Source: Conexibacter sp. SYSU D00693 (GTDB taxonomy: Bacteria > Actinomycetota > Thermoleophilia > Solirubrobacterales > Solirubrobacteraceae). Taken from it: DNA of 64,000 bases. Position 1 is the stretch's first letter. Each line of letters opens with the position of its first letter. Positions 42,233 through 50,882 of this stretch are shown in pieces. A model generated the notes under the pieces. That model did no database searches and was not told the origin of the DNA. It saw only the letters and a list, made by a program, of their open reading frames with translations. The stretch spans positions 4,154,001 to 4,218,000 of the forward strand of contig NZ_CP070950.1 of assembly GCF_017084525.1 (NCBI RefSeq). The letters run 5' to 3'. Made by a program: the position numbers and the translations under genes.

Positions 42233-43444
42233 ATGGCACGCTCCGCCACGCGCTCGTTCACCGCGGAGCTGGCTCGGGCGCTGCCCGACCGGCCCTTCGC
42301 CGTCGAGCTCTGGGACGGCACGCGACTGGATCCCACCACCGGCGACGGCGGCGGCCCGGTCTTCCGCCTGCGCGGCCCGGACGCGCTGGCCCACGTGCTG
42401 CGGGCGCCGGGCCAGCTCGGCGTCGGGCGCGCGTACGTCAGCGGCGCGCTGGAGGTCGACGACCTCGACGCCGTCCTCGAGCTGCTCAACGGCTGGAAGC
42501 CGGCGCCGATCGACGGCCGCGAGCAGCTGCGCCTCGGGGCGCTCGCCGCCCGCGCCGTCGGCCTGCGCCGGCCGCCCCGCCGCCCGGTCTCGGAGCTGCG
42601 CCCTCGTGGCCGGCGCCACAGCGTCGAGCGCGACGCCCGCGCCGTCCGCCACCACTACGACGTCTCCAACGACTTCTTCGCGCTCTTCCTCGACGCGTCC
42701 ATGACCTACAGCTGCGCGGTCTTCTCGCGCGGCGCGACGACGCTCGAGGAGGCCCAGCACGCCAAGCGCGAGATGGTCTGCACGAAGCTCGGCCTCCAGC
42801 CCGGGGAGCGCGTGCTCGACGTCGGCTGCGGCTGGGGGAGCTTCGCGATCCACGCGGCGCGCGAGCACGGTGCCCGCGTCGTCGGCATCACGCTGTCCGA
42901 GCCGCAGGCCCGCCTGGCGCGCGAGCGGGTCGCGCAGGCCGGCGTGGGCGACCGGGTCGAGATCCGCGTGATGGACTACCGCGCGATCGACGACGGCCCG
43001 TTCGACGTCATCGCGTCGATCGGGATGGTCGAGCACGTCGGCAACGTCCAGATCGACGCCTACGCGCAGCAGCTGCACCGCCTCCTGCGTCCCGGGGGCC
43101 GGCTGCTCAACCACGGCATCGCCCGGCTGCGCCACACCGACCCCGAGGCCGGGCCGTTCTCCGAGCGCTACGTCTTCCCCGACGCGGCGCCGCTGCACCT
43201 CAGCCGCGTCCTGCACGCCCTCGAGCGGGCAGGCTTCGAGCCCCACCACGTCGAGGACCTGCGCCACGACTACGCGCAGACGCTCAGCCACTGGATCGCC
43301 AACCTCGACGGCCGTCTGGACGAGGCGGTGCAGCTCGCGGGCGCCGAGCGCGTGCGCGTCTGGCGGCTGTACCTGCGTGCGGCGCGCAACGGCTTCCGCT
43401 CGGGCTTCACCTCGATCTTCCAGGTGCGGGCGAGCCGCCCCTGA
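42233..43444 (+). CDS. Cyclopropane-fatty-acyl-phospholipid synthase family methyltransferase
   Basis: 403 aa. An N-terminal lipid-binding domain (residues 1-120, YVSGALEVDDLDAVLELLNG) precedes the methyltransferase. HHYDVSNDFFALFLDASMTYSCA is the family signature, VLDVGCGWGSFAIHAA the AdoMet loop near residue 195, and ASIGMVEHVG the active-site region. It adds a methylene or methyl group from AdoMet across acyl-chain double bonds in membrane lipids. Which modification is made cannot be decided. Confidence 0.92.
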   Translation: MARSATRSFTAELARALPDRPFAVELWDGTRLDPTTGDGGGPVFRLRGPDALAHVLRAPGQLGVGRAYVSGALEVDDLDAVLELLNGWKPAPIDGREQLRLGALAARAVGLRRPPRRPVSELRPRGRRHSVERDARAVRHHYDVSNDFFALFLDASMTYSCAVFSRGATTLEEAQHAKREMVCTKLGLQPGERVLDVGCGWGSFAIHAAREHGARVVGITLSEPQARLARERVAQAGVGDRVEIRVMDYRAIDDGPFDVIASIGMVEHVGNVQIDAYAQQLHRLLRPGGRLLNHGIARLRHTDPEAGPFSERYVFPDAAPLHLSRVLHALERAGFEPHHVEDLRHDYAQTLSHWIANLDGRLDEAVQLAGAERVRVWRLYLRAARNGFRSGFTSIFQVRASRP

Positions 43445-43550
43445 CGCGGCGTCCATGCGCCGTCGGTCGCAGGGGGATAGGCTGCCGCCACCCGGAAGGA
43501 CCGACCCTGAGCAGGATCCGAGGCGGACCGCTGGAACGGGGGGTCCCTGG

Positions 43551-43556
43551 TACCAT
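43551..43556 (+). promoter_or_regulatory. -10 element of disA
   Basis: TACCAT, 8 nt before ATG 43565. A second hexamer, TAGGCT, lies near 43480 in the 120-bp gap. Confidence 0.5.
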
Positions 43557-43564
43557 CGGTGTCG

Positions 43565-44677
43565 ATGGTGCAGCGTTCCGGGGACGAGCTCACCGAGCTC
43601 GAGAGCCGTCAGGAGCCCCGGCTCGTCAAGGCGCTGGAGATGGTCGCTCCTGGTAGTGCCCTGCGCGAGGGGATCGACAACATCCTGCACGCGCGCACCG
43701 GCGGCCTGCTGGCCATCGGCGACCCCGAGGAGCTCGGCTTCCTCTTCTCCGGCGGCATCAAGCTCGACGCCGACTACTCGCCCGGCCTGCTCTACCAGCT
43801 GGCGAAGATGGACGGCGCGCTGGTCCTGAACGCCAACGCGACGAAGATCGCGATGGCCAACGTCCAGCTCATGCCGGATCCCACGATCCTCACGCTGGAG
43901 ACCGGCACCCGCCACCGCACCGCCGAGCGCGTGTCCAAGCAGACCGACGCGCTCGTCATCGCCGTCTCGCAGCGTCGCGAGGTCGTCTCGCTCTACGTCG
44001 ACGGCGCGAAGTACATCCTCGAGGACATCCCCGTCGTCCTCGCCAAGGCCAACCAGGCCCTGGCGACGCTCGACAAGTACCGGACGCGGCTCGACCAGGT
44101 CTCGACCCGCCTCACCGCCCTCGAGTTCGAGGGCGGTGCCACGTTGCACGACGTCCTGACGGTCCTCCAGCGCTCCGAGCTCGTGACGCGCATGGCCGTC
44201 GAGATCGAGCGCTACATCGTCGAGCTCGGCACGGAGGGCCGGCTCATCGAGATGCAGCTCGAGGAGACGATGGTCGGCGTCGCCGGCGACAAGGGCGCGC
44301 TCCTGCACGACTACCTGGCCGAGGACGCCGACGAGGCCTTCGCCGCCTCCCTCGACCAGCTGGGGCGCATGCCCCACCAGGACCTCCTCGACTTCGGCCG
44401 CCTCGCCGAGCTCCTGGGCTACGACCGCAAGCTCAACACGCTGGACTATCCGGTCAGCCCTCGCGGCTACCGGATCCTGGGGCGCATCCCGCGCCTGCCG
44501 AAGCTCGTCGTCACGCAGATCGTCAAGGAGTTCGGCGGTCTGGACGAGCTGCTCGCCGCCACCGACGCAGAGCTGGAGACCGTCGAGGGCGTCGGCGAGA
44601 TCAGGGCGAAGGACATCCGCGAGGGCCTTCGCCGCCTGCAGGAGATCAACCTCGTCGACCGCTACCTGCAGACGTAG
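43565..44677 (+). CDS. disA: DNA integrity scanning protein DisA (diadenylate cyclase)
   Basis: 370 aa from ATG 43565. The DAC domain carries DGALVLN near residue 82 and GTRHRTAERVS near residue 115, the DGA and RHR motifs for c-di-AMP synthesis. A helical spine follows, and the C-terminal helix-hairpin-helix DNA-binding domain is ATDAELETVEGVGEIRAKDI. It makes c-di-AMP while scanning DNA, and RadA usually inhibits it. carD follows 30 nt later. Confidence 0.95.
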   Translation: MVQRSGDELTELESRQEPRLVKALEMVAPGSALREGIDNILHARTGGLLAIGDPEELGFLFSGGIKLDADYSPGLLYQLAKMDGALVLNANATKIAMANVQLMPDPTILTLETGTRHRTAERVSKQTDALVIAVSQRREVVSLYVDGAKYILEDIPVVLAKANQALATLDKYRTRLDQVSTRLTALEFEGGATLHDVLTVLQRSELVTRMAVEIERYIVELGTEGRLIEMQLEETMVGVAGDKGALLHDYLAEDADEAFAASLDQLGRMPHQDLLDFGRLAELLGYDRKLNTLDYPVSPRGYRILGRIPRLPKLVVTQIVKEFGGLDELLAATDAELETVEGVGEIRAKDIREGLRRLQEINLVDRYLQT

Positions 44678-44694
44678 GCAGCGGTCGGCGCGAC

Positions 44695-44707
44695 AAGGAG
44701 GAACACC
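44695..44707 (+). promoter_or_regulatory. Strong ribosome-binding site before an ATT codon (carD)
   Basis: AAGGAGG at 44695-44701 then six bases to ATT at 44708. The nearest in-frame ATG (44732) is 30 nt from the site, too far for normal initiation. Confidence 0.6.
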
Positions 44708-45280
44708 ATTCCCGAGGCAACGGAAGACCAGATGCTCGAGGACCTCGAGGCCCCGGTCATCGAGAACATCCTCTTCGAGGTGGGCGACAACGTCGTCTAC
44801 CCGCACCACGGGGCGGGCAAGGTCCTCAAGAAGGAGCTGCGCAAGATGTTCGGTGAGGAGAAGGAGTACCTCACCATCAAGATCCTCCACAACGACATGA
44901 CCGTCATGGTCCCGTGTGCCAACGCCGGCATCGCGGGCCTGCGCCGCGTCATCGACGAGGAGACGGTCAAGAAGGTCCTGGCGGTCCTGCAGGACGACGT
45001 CTCGGAGATGCCCAAGAACTGGAACCGCCGGTTCAAGCACAACCGCGACAAGATCAAGACCGGCGACATCTACGAGCTCGCCGAGGTCGTGCGCAACCTG
45101 GCGCTGCGCGAGCACGAGAAGGGCCTGTCGACGGGTGAGAAGCAGATGTTCACCCGCGCGAAGAAGATCCTCGCCTCCGAGCTGATGTACGCGCTCGAGA
45201 AGGACGAGGAGGAGGCCGAGGCCTACCTCGACGACCTCCTGACGACCTCCGCCGAGGAGAAGCTGGCCAAGGCCGGCTGA
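44708..45280 (+). CDS. carD: CarD family transcriptional regulator, probable ATT start
   Basis: 190 aa from ATT 44708, or 182 aa from ATG 44732. The RNA-polymerase-interacting domain is FEVGDNVVYPHHGAGKVLKK to VPCANAGIAGLRRVID; the C-terminal helical domain has NWNRRFKHNRDKIKTGDIYE and LSTGEKQMFTRAKKILASE with the tryptophan that wedges at the -10. It stabilises open promoter complexes, notably for rRNA. The N-terminus is about 20 residues longer than mycobacterial CarD. An ATT start would make translation sensitive to initiation-factor 3, as for infC. Confidence 0.93.
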   Translation: MPEATEDQMLEDLEAPVIENILFEVGDNVVYPHHGAGKVLKKELRKMFGEEKEYLTIKILHNDMTVMVPCANAGIAGLRRVIDEETVKKVLAVLQDDVSEMPKNWNRRFKHNRDKIKTGDIYELAEVVRNLALREHEKGLSTGEKQMFTRAKKILASELMYALEKDEEEAEAYLDDLLTTSAEEKLAKAG

Positions 45281-45298
45281 GCCTTCGAGGACACGGAA

Positions 45299-45952
45299 GT
45301 GGCGGTCGCGCTGCTCGTGGCCGCCGGACGCGGCGAGCGCCTGGGATCTTCGGGTCCCAAGGCGCTCGTCGCGTTGAGGGGCCGTCCCATGCTCGAGTGG
45401 AGCCTGGACGTGCTGCGCGCGACGTGCGACGAGGTCGTCGTCGCGCTCCCGGAGGGCGTCGAGCCCCCGCCCGGGACCGTCGGCGTGCGCGGCGGTGCGG
45501 AGCGCTCGCACTCGGTGCGCAACGCGCTGGCCGCGGCGAGCGCCGGGGGCCCGGTGCTGGTCCACGACGCGGCCCGGCCGCTGCTCGAGCCCGGGACGGT
45601 CCACGACGTCCTCGCCGGCCTGGACGGCGCCGACGCCGCCATCGCAGCGGCGCGCGTCGTCGACACGACCAAGCGCACCGACCCCGGCGGCGACGTCGTG
45701 CGCGAGACGCTGGACCGCGCCACGCTGTGGGCCGTCCAGACGCCTCAGGCCTTCCACCGCGACGTGCTCGAGCGCGCCCTGGCCCAGGACGACGCCGTCC
45801 TGGCCGCCGCCACCGACGATGCGTCGCTCGTCGAGGCGCTCGGCGGGACCGTGCGCCTGGTGCCCGCCCCGCGCACGAACCTCAAGGTGACGACCCCCGA
45901 GGACCTCCTCTTGGCAGAGTCCCTGCTCGCCGCCCGCGCCGCCGCGGGCTGA
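45299..45952 (+). CDS. ispD: 2-C-methyl-D-erythritol 4-phosphate cytidylyltransferase
   Basis: 217 aa. The nucleotide loop AAGRGERLGSSGPKAL is at the N-terminus, with VHDAARPLLEPGTV near residue 90, TTKRTD, and ATLWAVQTPQAFHRDVL near 145. It makes CDP-methylerythritol in the MEP isoprenoid pathway. It begins 18 nt after carD with GAGG upstream, so carD-ispD is likely one transcript. Confidence 0.94.
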   Translation: MAVALLVAAGRGERLGSSGPKALVALRGRPMLEWSLDVLRATCDEVVVALPEGVEPPPGTVGVRGGAERSHSVRNALAAASAGGPVLVHDAARPLLEPGTVHDVLAGLDGADAAIAAARVVDTTKRTDPGGDVVRETLDRATLWAVQTPQAFHRDVLERALAQDDAVLAAATDDASLVEALGGTVRLVPAPRTNLKVTTPEDLLLAESLLAARAAAG

Positions 45953-45974
45953 TCCACCACCTCCGCCACGAGCC

Positions 45975-46802
45975 TTGCTGACCGACCTCCACGTCCACCT
46001 GCGACCGGACGGCCCCGACACGCCGGCCGAGCGCTACTTCACCGCCGCCAACGCCGAGCGCTACCGGACCGTCGCCACCGAGCGCGGGATCACCGAGCTC
46101 GGCGTGAGCGAGCACGTCTACCGCTTCACCCGCGCCCTGGACGTGTGGGACCACCAGTACTGGCGCGAGAGCGCCCGCGACGACCTCGACGCCTACGCGC
46201 GCTTCGTGCGCGAGGACACCGACCTGCTGCTCGGCATCGAGGCCGACTTCATCCCGGGCCGCGAGGACCGGATGGCGTCGCTGCTCGAGGAGCAGGAGTG
46301 GGACTACGTCGTCGGCTCGGTGCACTTCCTGGGCGACGGCGCCGTGGACTACGACCGCTTCGACGTCTGGACGTCGGGCCGGTCGGCCGACGAGGTCTGG
46401 CGCACGTACTTCACCTGGCTCGGCGAGGCCGCCGCGAGCGGGCTCTTCGACCTCCTCGCGCACCCCGACCTCGTGAAGCACTGGGGCAAGGAGCGGCCGG
46501 TCCCCGAGAAGGACCCGCGCTTCTACTACGACCTGGCGATGGACCAGATCGCGGACTCCGGCATCGCCGTCGAGGTCTCGACCGCGGGCCTGCGCAAGCC
46601 GGTGGGCGAGGTCTACCCGTCGTCGCCGTTCCTCGAGATGGTCGTCGACGCGGGCAACCCGATCGTCCTGAGCTCCGACGCCCACACGCCCGACGTCCTG
46701 GGCCACGGCTACGAGCCGACGTTGCAGTGGCTGGCCGACCACGGCGTCACCGAGCTGGCGACCTTCCGCCGGCGCGAGGTCCGCCGGGAGCCGATCGGAT
46801 GA
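45975..46802 (+). CDS. PHP-domain phosphatase (histidinol-phosphatase-like)
   Basis: 275 aa from TTG 45975. Metal motifs: TDLHVHLRPDG, GVSEHVYRF, GIEADFIPG, DYVVGSVHFL, LLAHPDLVKHWG and SSDAHTPDVLGHG. This matches the HisJ/YtvP group that dephosphorylates histidinol phosphate, but members with other phosphoesters exist. It lies between ispD and ispF and overlaps ispF in ATGA, so a link to the isoprenoid pathway or plain operon sharing are both possible. Confidence 0.85.
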   Translation: MLTDLHVHLRPDGPDTPAERYFTAANAERYRTVATERGITELGVSEHVYRFTRALDVWDHQYWRESARDDLDAYARFVREDTDLLLGIEADFIPGREDRMASLLEEQEWDYVVGSVHFLGDGAVDYDRFDVWTSGRSADEVWRTYFTWLGEAAASGLFDLLAHPDLVKHWGKERPVPEKDPRFYYDLAMDQIADSGIAVEVSTAGLRKPVGEVYPSSPFLEMVVDAGNPIVLSSDAHTPDVLGHGYEPTLQWLADHGVTELATFRRREVRREPIG

Positions 46803-47284
46803 GCGTCGTGCGGACCGGGATCGGCTACGACAGCCACCGGTTCGCCGCGGGCCGCCGGCTCGTGCTCGGCGGCGTGGAGGTCGCGCACGACGAGGGGCTC
46901 GCGGGCCACTCCGACGCCGACGTGCTCACCCACGCGGTCATCGACGCGCTGCTCGGCGCCGCCGGCCTCGGCGACATCGGCCAGCACTTCCCCGACACCG
47001 ACGAGCGCTGGCGCGACGCCGACTCGATGGCGCTGCTGCGCCACGTGCTCGGCCTCGTGGGCGACCGCGGCCTGGCCGTCGAGCACGTGGACACGACGCT
47101 CGTGCTCGAGCGCCCGAAGGTCGGGCCGCACCGCGACGCGATCCGCGTCTCCCTGGCGGCGGGTCTGGGCGTCCCTCCGGAGCGCGTGAACGTGAAGGCG
47201 ACGACGGGCGAGGGCATGGGCTTCGTCGGCCGCGGCGAGGGCGCCGCGGCGATGGCCGTCGCCACGCTCACGACGCGCGAGTAG
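46799..47284 (+). CDS. ispF: 2-C-methyl-D-erythritol 2,4-cyclodiphosphate synthase
   Basis: 161 aa. The zinc site is GYDSHRF plus GHSDADVLTHAVIDALLGA. DIGQHFPDTDERW and VNVKATTGEGMGFVGRGEG complete the signature. It cyclises CDP-methylerythritol phosphate with loss of CMP. It acts two steps after IspD. Confidence 0.95.
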   Translation: MSVVRTGIGYDSHRFAAGRRLVLGGVEVAHDEGLAGHSDADVLTHAVIDALLGAAGLGDIGQHFPDTDERWRDADSMALLRHVLGLVGDRGLAVEHVDTTLVLERPKVGPHRDAIRVSLAAGLGVPPERVNVKATTGEGMGFVGRGEGAAAMAVATLTTRE

Positions 47285-47299
47285 CGAGGCCCGCCCGGC

Positions 47300-48883
47300 G
47301 TGCACGGCGAGCTCCTTGTCCTGGCGCTGCTGCTCGGTGCCGGGCTGCTGCTCCTGCTGAGCTCGCGGACCGGCGTCCCGTACCCGATCCCGCTGGTGGC
47401 GGGCGGCGTCCTGCTGGCGTTCCTGCCGGGCGCCGAGGACGTCGAGCTGCCGCCCGAGGTCGTCCTGCTCGCCTTCCTGCCGCCGCTGCTGTACTCGGCG
47501 GCGTTCTTCTCCTCGCTGCAGGACCTGCGGGCCAACGCGCGGCCGATCGCCCTGCTGGCCATCGTGCTGGTGGTGGTCACGGCGCTCGGCGTCGCGGCGG
47601 TCGCCCACTGGGTGGTCGGGCTGCCGTGGGAGGCGGCGTTCGTGCTCGGCGCGATCGTCTCGCCCACCGACCCGGTCGCGGCCGTGCAGATCGCCCAGCG
47701 CACGCGCGCGCCGCGCCGGCTCGTGACGCTCGTCGAGGGCGAGGCGCTGGTCAACGACGCCTCGGGCCTCATCGTCTACTCGTTCGCCGTCGCCGCCGCG
47801 GTGTCCGGCAGCTTCTCGCTGGCCGACGCCACGTTCGAGTTCGTCTACAGCTCGCTGGCGGGCATCGCCATCGGCCTCGCGGTCGGCTGGCTCATCGGGC
47901 AGCTGCGCGCGCGGCTCGACGACCCGCCGGTCGAGATCGCGATCTCGCTCATCACGCCGTACTTCGCGTACCTGCCGGCCGAGGCGCTGCACGTCTCCGC
48001 CGTGCTCGCGGCGGTCACGAGCGGCTTGTTCCTCGGCTGGAACTCGCCGCAGCTCATCACGCCCCAGACCCGCATCCAGGCCTTCGTGTTCTGGGAGCTG
48101 CTCGTCTTCGCGATGAACGCCGTGCTGTTCGTGCTCGTCGGCACGCAGGTCCACGCCGCGCTCGAGGCGCTCGACGAGCGCTCGATCGGCGAGCTGCTGG
48201 GCTACGGCCTCGCGGTCTCGGCGGCGGTGACGCTCATCCGGATGGTCTTCCTGTTCCCGTGGGCGTGGCTGGCCCGGATGCTCGAGCGCTGGCGCGGCGT
48301 GCGCGAGCCACCGCCCGACGCGCGGTTCCTCGGCCTGCTCGGGTGGTCGGGCATGCGCGGCGCGGTCTCGCTGGCCGCGGCGCTCGCCCTGCCGCTCGAG
48401 ACCGACAGCGGCGCGCCGTTCCCCGAGCGCGACCTCATCGTCTTCTGCGCCTTCGCGGTGATCTTCGTCACCGTCGTGGGGCAGGGCATGACGCTCGGGC
48501 CGCTCATCGAGCGCGCGCGGATCTTCGACGACGAGCAGTCGGTCGCCGAGCAGGAGGCCGAGGCGCGGCTGCGCGCGGCGCAGGCGGCGCTCGACCGCCT
48601 CGAGGAGCTGCGCGAGGAGGACTGGGTGCGGGACGGGACCCACGAGCGCATGCGCGGGCTCTACGAGTTCCGCGTCCGCCGCTTCGAGGCCCAGCTCGAC
48701 GAGGCCGACGACGGCGACATCGAGCGCGGATCGCAGGCCTACCAGCAGCTGCGCCGGCAGGTGCTGCAGGCCGAGCGCGCCGAGATCATCCGGCTGCGCA
48801 ACCGCGGCCTCATCACCGACGACATCATGCGCCGCATCGAGCGCGACCTCGACCTCGAGGACGCGCGGCTCGAGATCGACTAG
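47300..48883 (+). CDS. Na+/H+ antiporter (CPA1 family)
   Basis: 527 aa with about twelve membrane segments up to residue 405. The ion-binding motifs are IVSPTDPVAAVQIA and EGEALVNDASGL, and GWSGMRGAVSLAAALALP is the late conserved helix. The cytoplasmic tail of 115 residues is charged and helical (EQEAEARLRAAQAALDRLEE, DIMRRIERDLDLED). It exchanges sodium or potassium for protons. GTG start 15 nt after ispF; its stop overlaps that of the convergent metalloprotease gene. Confidence 0.92.
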   Translation: MHGELLVLALLLGAGLLLLLSSRTGVPYPIPLVAGGVLLAFLPGAEDVELPPEVVLLAFLPPLLYSAAFFSSLQDLRANARPIALLAIVLVVVTALGVAAVAHWVVGLPWEAAFVLGAIVSPTDPVAAVQIAQRTRAPRRLVTLVEGEALVNDASGLIVYSFAVAAAVSGSFSLADATFEFVYSSLAGIAIGLAVGWLIGQLRARLDDPPVEIAISLITPYFAYLPAEALHVSAVLAAVTSGLFLGWNSPQLITPQTRIQAFVFWELLVFAMNAVLFVLVGTQVHAALEALDERSIGELLGYGLAVSAAVTLIRMVFLFPWAWLARMLERWRGVREPPPDARFLGLLGWSGMRGAVSLAAALALPLETDSGAPFPERDLIVFCAFAVIFVTVVGQGMTLGPLIERARIFDDEQSVAEQEAEARLRAAQAALDRLEELREEDWVRDGTHERMRGLYEFRVRRFEAQLDEADDGDIERGSQAYQQLRRQVLQAERAEIIRLRNRGLITDDIMRRIERDLDLEDARLEID

Positions 48884-50829
48884 CGCTTCAGCGTCGCGCT
48901 GCGCACGAGGCGGCGGCTGTTCGACGAGCCGTCGCGGACGCTCACGGTGAGCACGAGCTTGACCGAGCGCTGGCGGCGCAGCTTCGTGCGGGCCGCCTTC
49001 GAGAGCTTGAGGACGACGACCTTCGTGCCGGCCCGGGACAGCCGGCCCGTGGCGCGCCCGACCGTGCTGCGCAGCCGCAGCCGCTTGCCGGCCTTCGTCT
49101 CGAGGCGCGTGGTGGCGCTGATCGTGCACGCCTCGTCGCAGCCCACGGGGACCCGCAGCCCGCGTCGCAGGACCGTCGCCAGCCGCTGGCGGCCCAGGCG
49201 GATCGTGACCGTGGGCGCGCGGCGGTCGGCGCTGACGGCCGACACCGGCGGCGGCGGGGGAGCGGGCGGGGCGGGCCGGCGCAGCGCGAGCGTCAGCGGC
49301 TCGTCGTCGCGGGTCCAGGCCCAGTCGTCGACGTCGGGGCGGAAGCCCGCCGTGCCGCTCTCGCCGTTGACCACGACGGCGGTGATGCGGCCGAAGCGCG
49401 CCGGGTCGGGGAGCGTGGCGGAGGCCCGGCCGTCGGCCCCGGCGCGCCCGATGGCGGTCGTCACCTGACCGGCGCCCTCGTCGCCGCCGGTGCGGCCGAC
49501 GAGCGCGACCCCGCCGGCGAACGCGCCGCGTCCCGAGGCGACCTCGAGGGTGATCGACGGCTCCTGCGCCACGGGGACGTCGAACAGCAGGGCGCCGGTG
49601 TGGTCGAGCTGGAGGCCGACCTCGGTGCCCACGGGCAGCGAGCCGCGGCGGCGCACGGCGGCGTAGCCGTCGGGGAAGCCGGCCCCGGGCGCGCGCCACT
49701 CGGCGCTCGCGGCGGAGAAGTCGAGCAGCGCGTCGGCGAAGGAGCCCGCGCCGCGGGCGCCAAGGGCGCGGTCCAGCGCCGCGGTGGACAGGTGGCCCGC
49801 CGCGCGCGAGCCGGCCCACGCGTCGCGCAGCAGCGCGTCGCCGCCGCGGTGGGCGCGCAGCCAGTGCAGGAAGACCGCCGCGGCGTAGGCGTGGCTGTCC
49901 TCGTCGGACGGCGGCGTGGTGAGCGGGAGCTCGGGGTTCCAGGCGGTGTCGACGTAGCGGACGTAGTCGTCGATGGTGGGGAAGACGAGGTCCTCCATCA
50001 CCACGGCGGTCGCCTCGAACAGCCAGCTGTCGGCGAGGCGGTCCAGGCCGAACTGGATCGCGTGGTGGTGCTCGTGGGCGGCGGTGACGCGCAGCGCCTC
50101 GAGGCCCGTCTTGCCGCGGTACTCGGTCGGTGAGAAGTCATCGTCGATGAGCTCGAAGGCCGGGGCCGGGGCGTCGCTGGTCGCCTCGACGATCGTCGCG
50201 CCGTACAGCGCGCCGTCGAGGTCCAGGACGTAGACGTCGGTCGCGTCGCGGTTCGGGCCGGCGGCCCCGCGGCCGTCGGGCAGGGGCGTGGGCCAGCCCA
50301 GGCCGGAGGCCGTGCCGGGGCCGCCGGTGGCGGGCCGGCCGCAGACGCCCGGGGCGGTCGTGCTCTCACACGGTCCGACCTCGTCGGCGTAGACGCTGAG
50401 CGCGGTGGCGACGTAGTCGGGCACGCCGTCGAGGTCGCTGTCGGTGAGGTCGGGCGCGGCGGGCTCGACCGTCGTCCAGTGCACGCAGAAGCCGCCGCGG
50501 CAGACCCACTTGAGGCCCGCGCGCTCGGCGGGCGAGTAGACGAGGCCGCCGGGGACGCCGGCGCTGTCGTCGGGGCGGGCGAGCAGGCGGCGGGCCTCCC
50601 GGCGCTCGTCGGGCGGCAGTGCCCTGGCGGTCTCGGCGACCTGGGCGAGGGCGACCGTGGCGTCGACGTGACGCGCGCCGGGATCGCCCGCGACGACGTC
50701 CTGCGCCAGCGCGACGGCCTCGCGCGCCTCGGCGACCGTCGGGGCGGTGCGCGGGGCGGCCTGGGCCGCGGCGCAGCCGGCCGGCACGAGGGCCAGCGCG
50801 AGCACGACCGCCAGCCGGAGCCGCTGCAT
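48880..50829 (-). CDS. MXAN_6640-type putative metalloprotease lipoprotein
   Basis: 649 aa. The N-terminus RLAVVLALALVPAGC is a lipoprotein signal with cysteine 19. Asp-rich DLTDSDLDGVPDYV near residue 125 resembles a calcium loop. The zinc motif is TAAHEHHHAIQFGLD near residue 252, with LFEATAVVMEDLV downstream offering the third ligand. Residues 540-649 form a beta domain of a type common in secreted proteins of this group (VGCDEACTISATTRLETKAG). Likely a cell-surface protease; substrate unknown. Confidence 0.83.
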   Translation of the reverse strand: MQRLRLAVVLALALVPAGCAAAQAAPRTAPTVAEAREAVALAQDVVAGDPGARHVDATVALAQVAETARALPPDERREARRLLARPDDSAGVPGGLVYSPAERAGLKWVCRGGFCVHWTTVEPAAPDLTDSDLDGVPDYVATALSVYADEVGPCESTTAPGVCGRPATGGPGTASGLGWPTPLPDGRGAAGPNRDATDVYVLDLDGALYGATIVEATSDAPAPAFELIDDDFSPTEYRGKTGLEALRVTAAHEHHHAIQFGLDRLADSWLFEATAVVMEDLVFPTIDDYVRYVDTAWNPELPLTTPPSDEDSHAYAAAVFLHWLRAHRGGDALLRDAWAGSRAAGHLSTAALDRALGARGAGSFADALLDFSAASAEWRAPGAGFPDGYAAVRRRGSLPVGTEVGLQLDHTGALLFDVPVAQEPSITLEVASGRGAFAGGVALVGRTGGDEGAGQVTTAIGRAGADGRASATLPDPARFGRITAVVVNGESGTAGFRPDVDDWAWTRDDEPLTLALRRPAPPAPPPPPVSAVSADRRAPTVTIRLGRQRLATVLRRGLRVPVGCDEACTISATTRLETKAGKRLRLRSTVGRATGRLSRAGTKVVVLKLSKAARTKLRRQRSVKLVLTVSVRDGSSNSRRLVRSATLKR

Positions 50830-50868
50830 CTGCTGAGCATCGCAGGGGCTGCAAGGCGGCGCGCCGAC

Positions 50869-50874
50869 TACGCT
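50869..50874 (+). promoter_or_regulatory. -10 element of the first glycosyltransferase gene
   Basis: TACGCT, 8 nt before GTG 50883. Confidence 0.55.
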
Positions 50875-50882
50875 CCACGGCC

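Noticed and set aside
42065-46021. 1318-codon open frame on the minus strand
   Set aside because: Antisense to the cyclopropane synthase, disA, carD and ispD genes, which have full family motifs.
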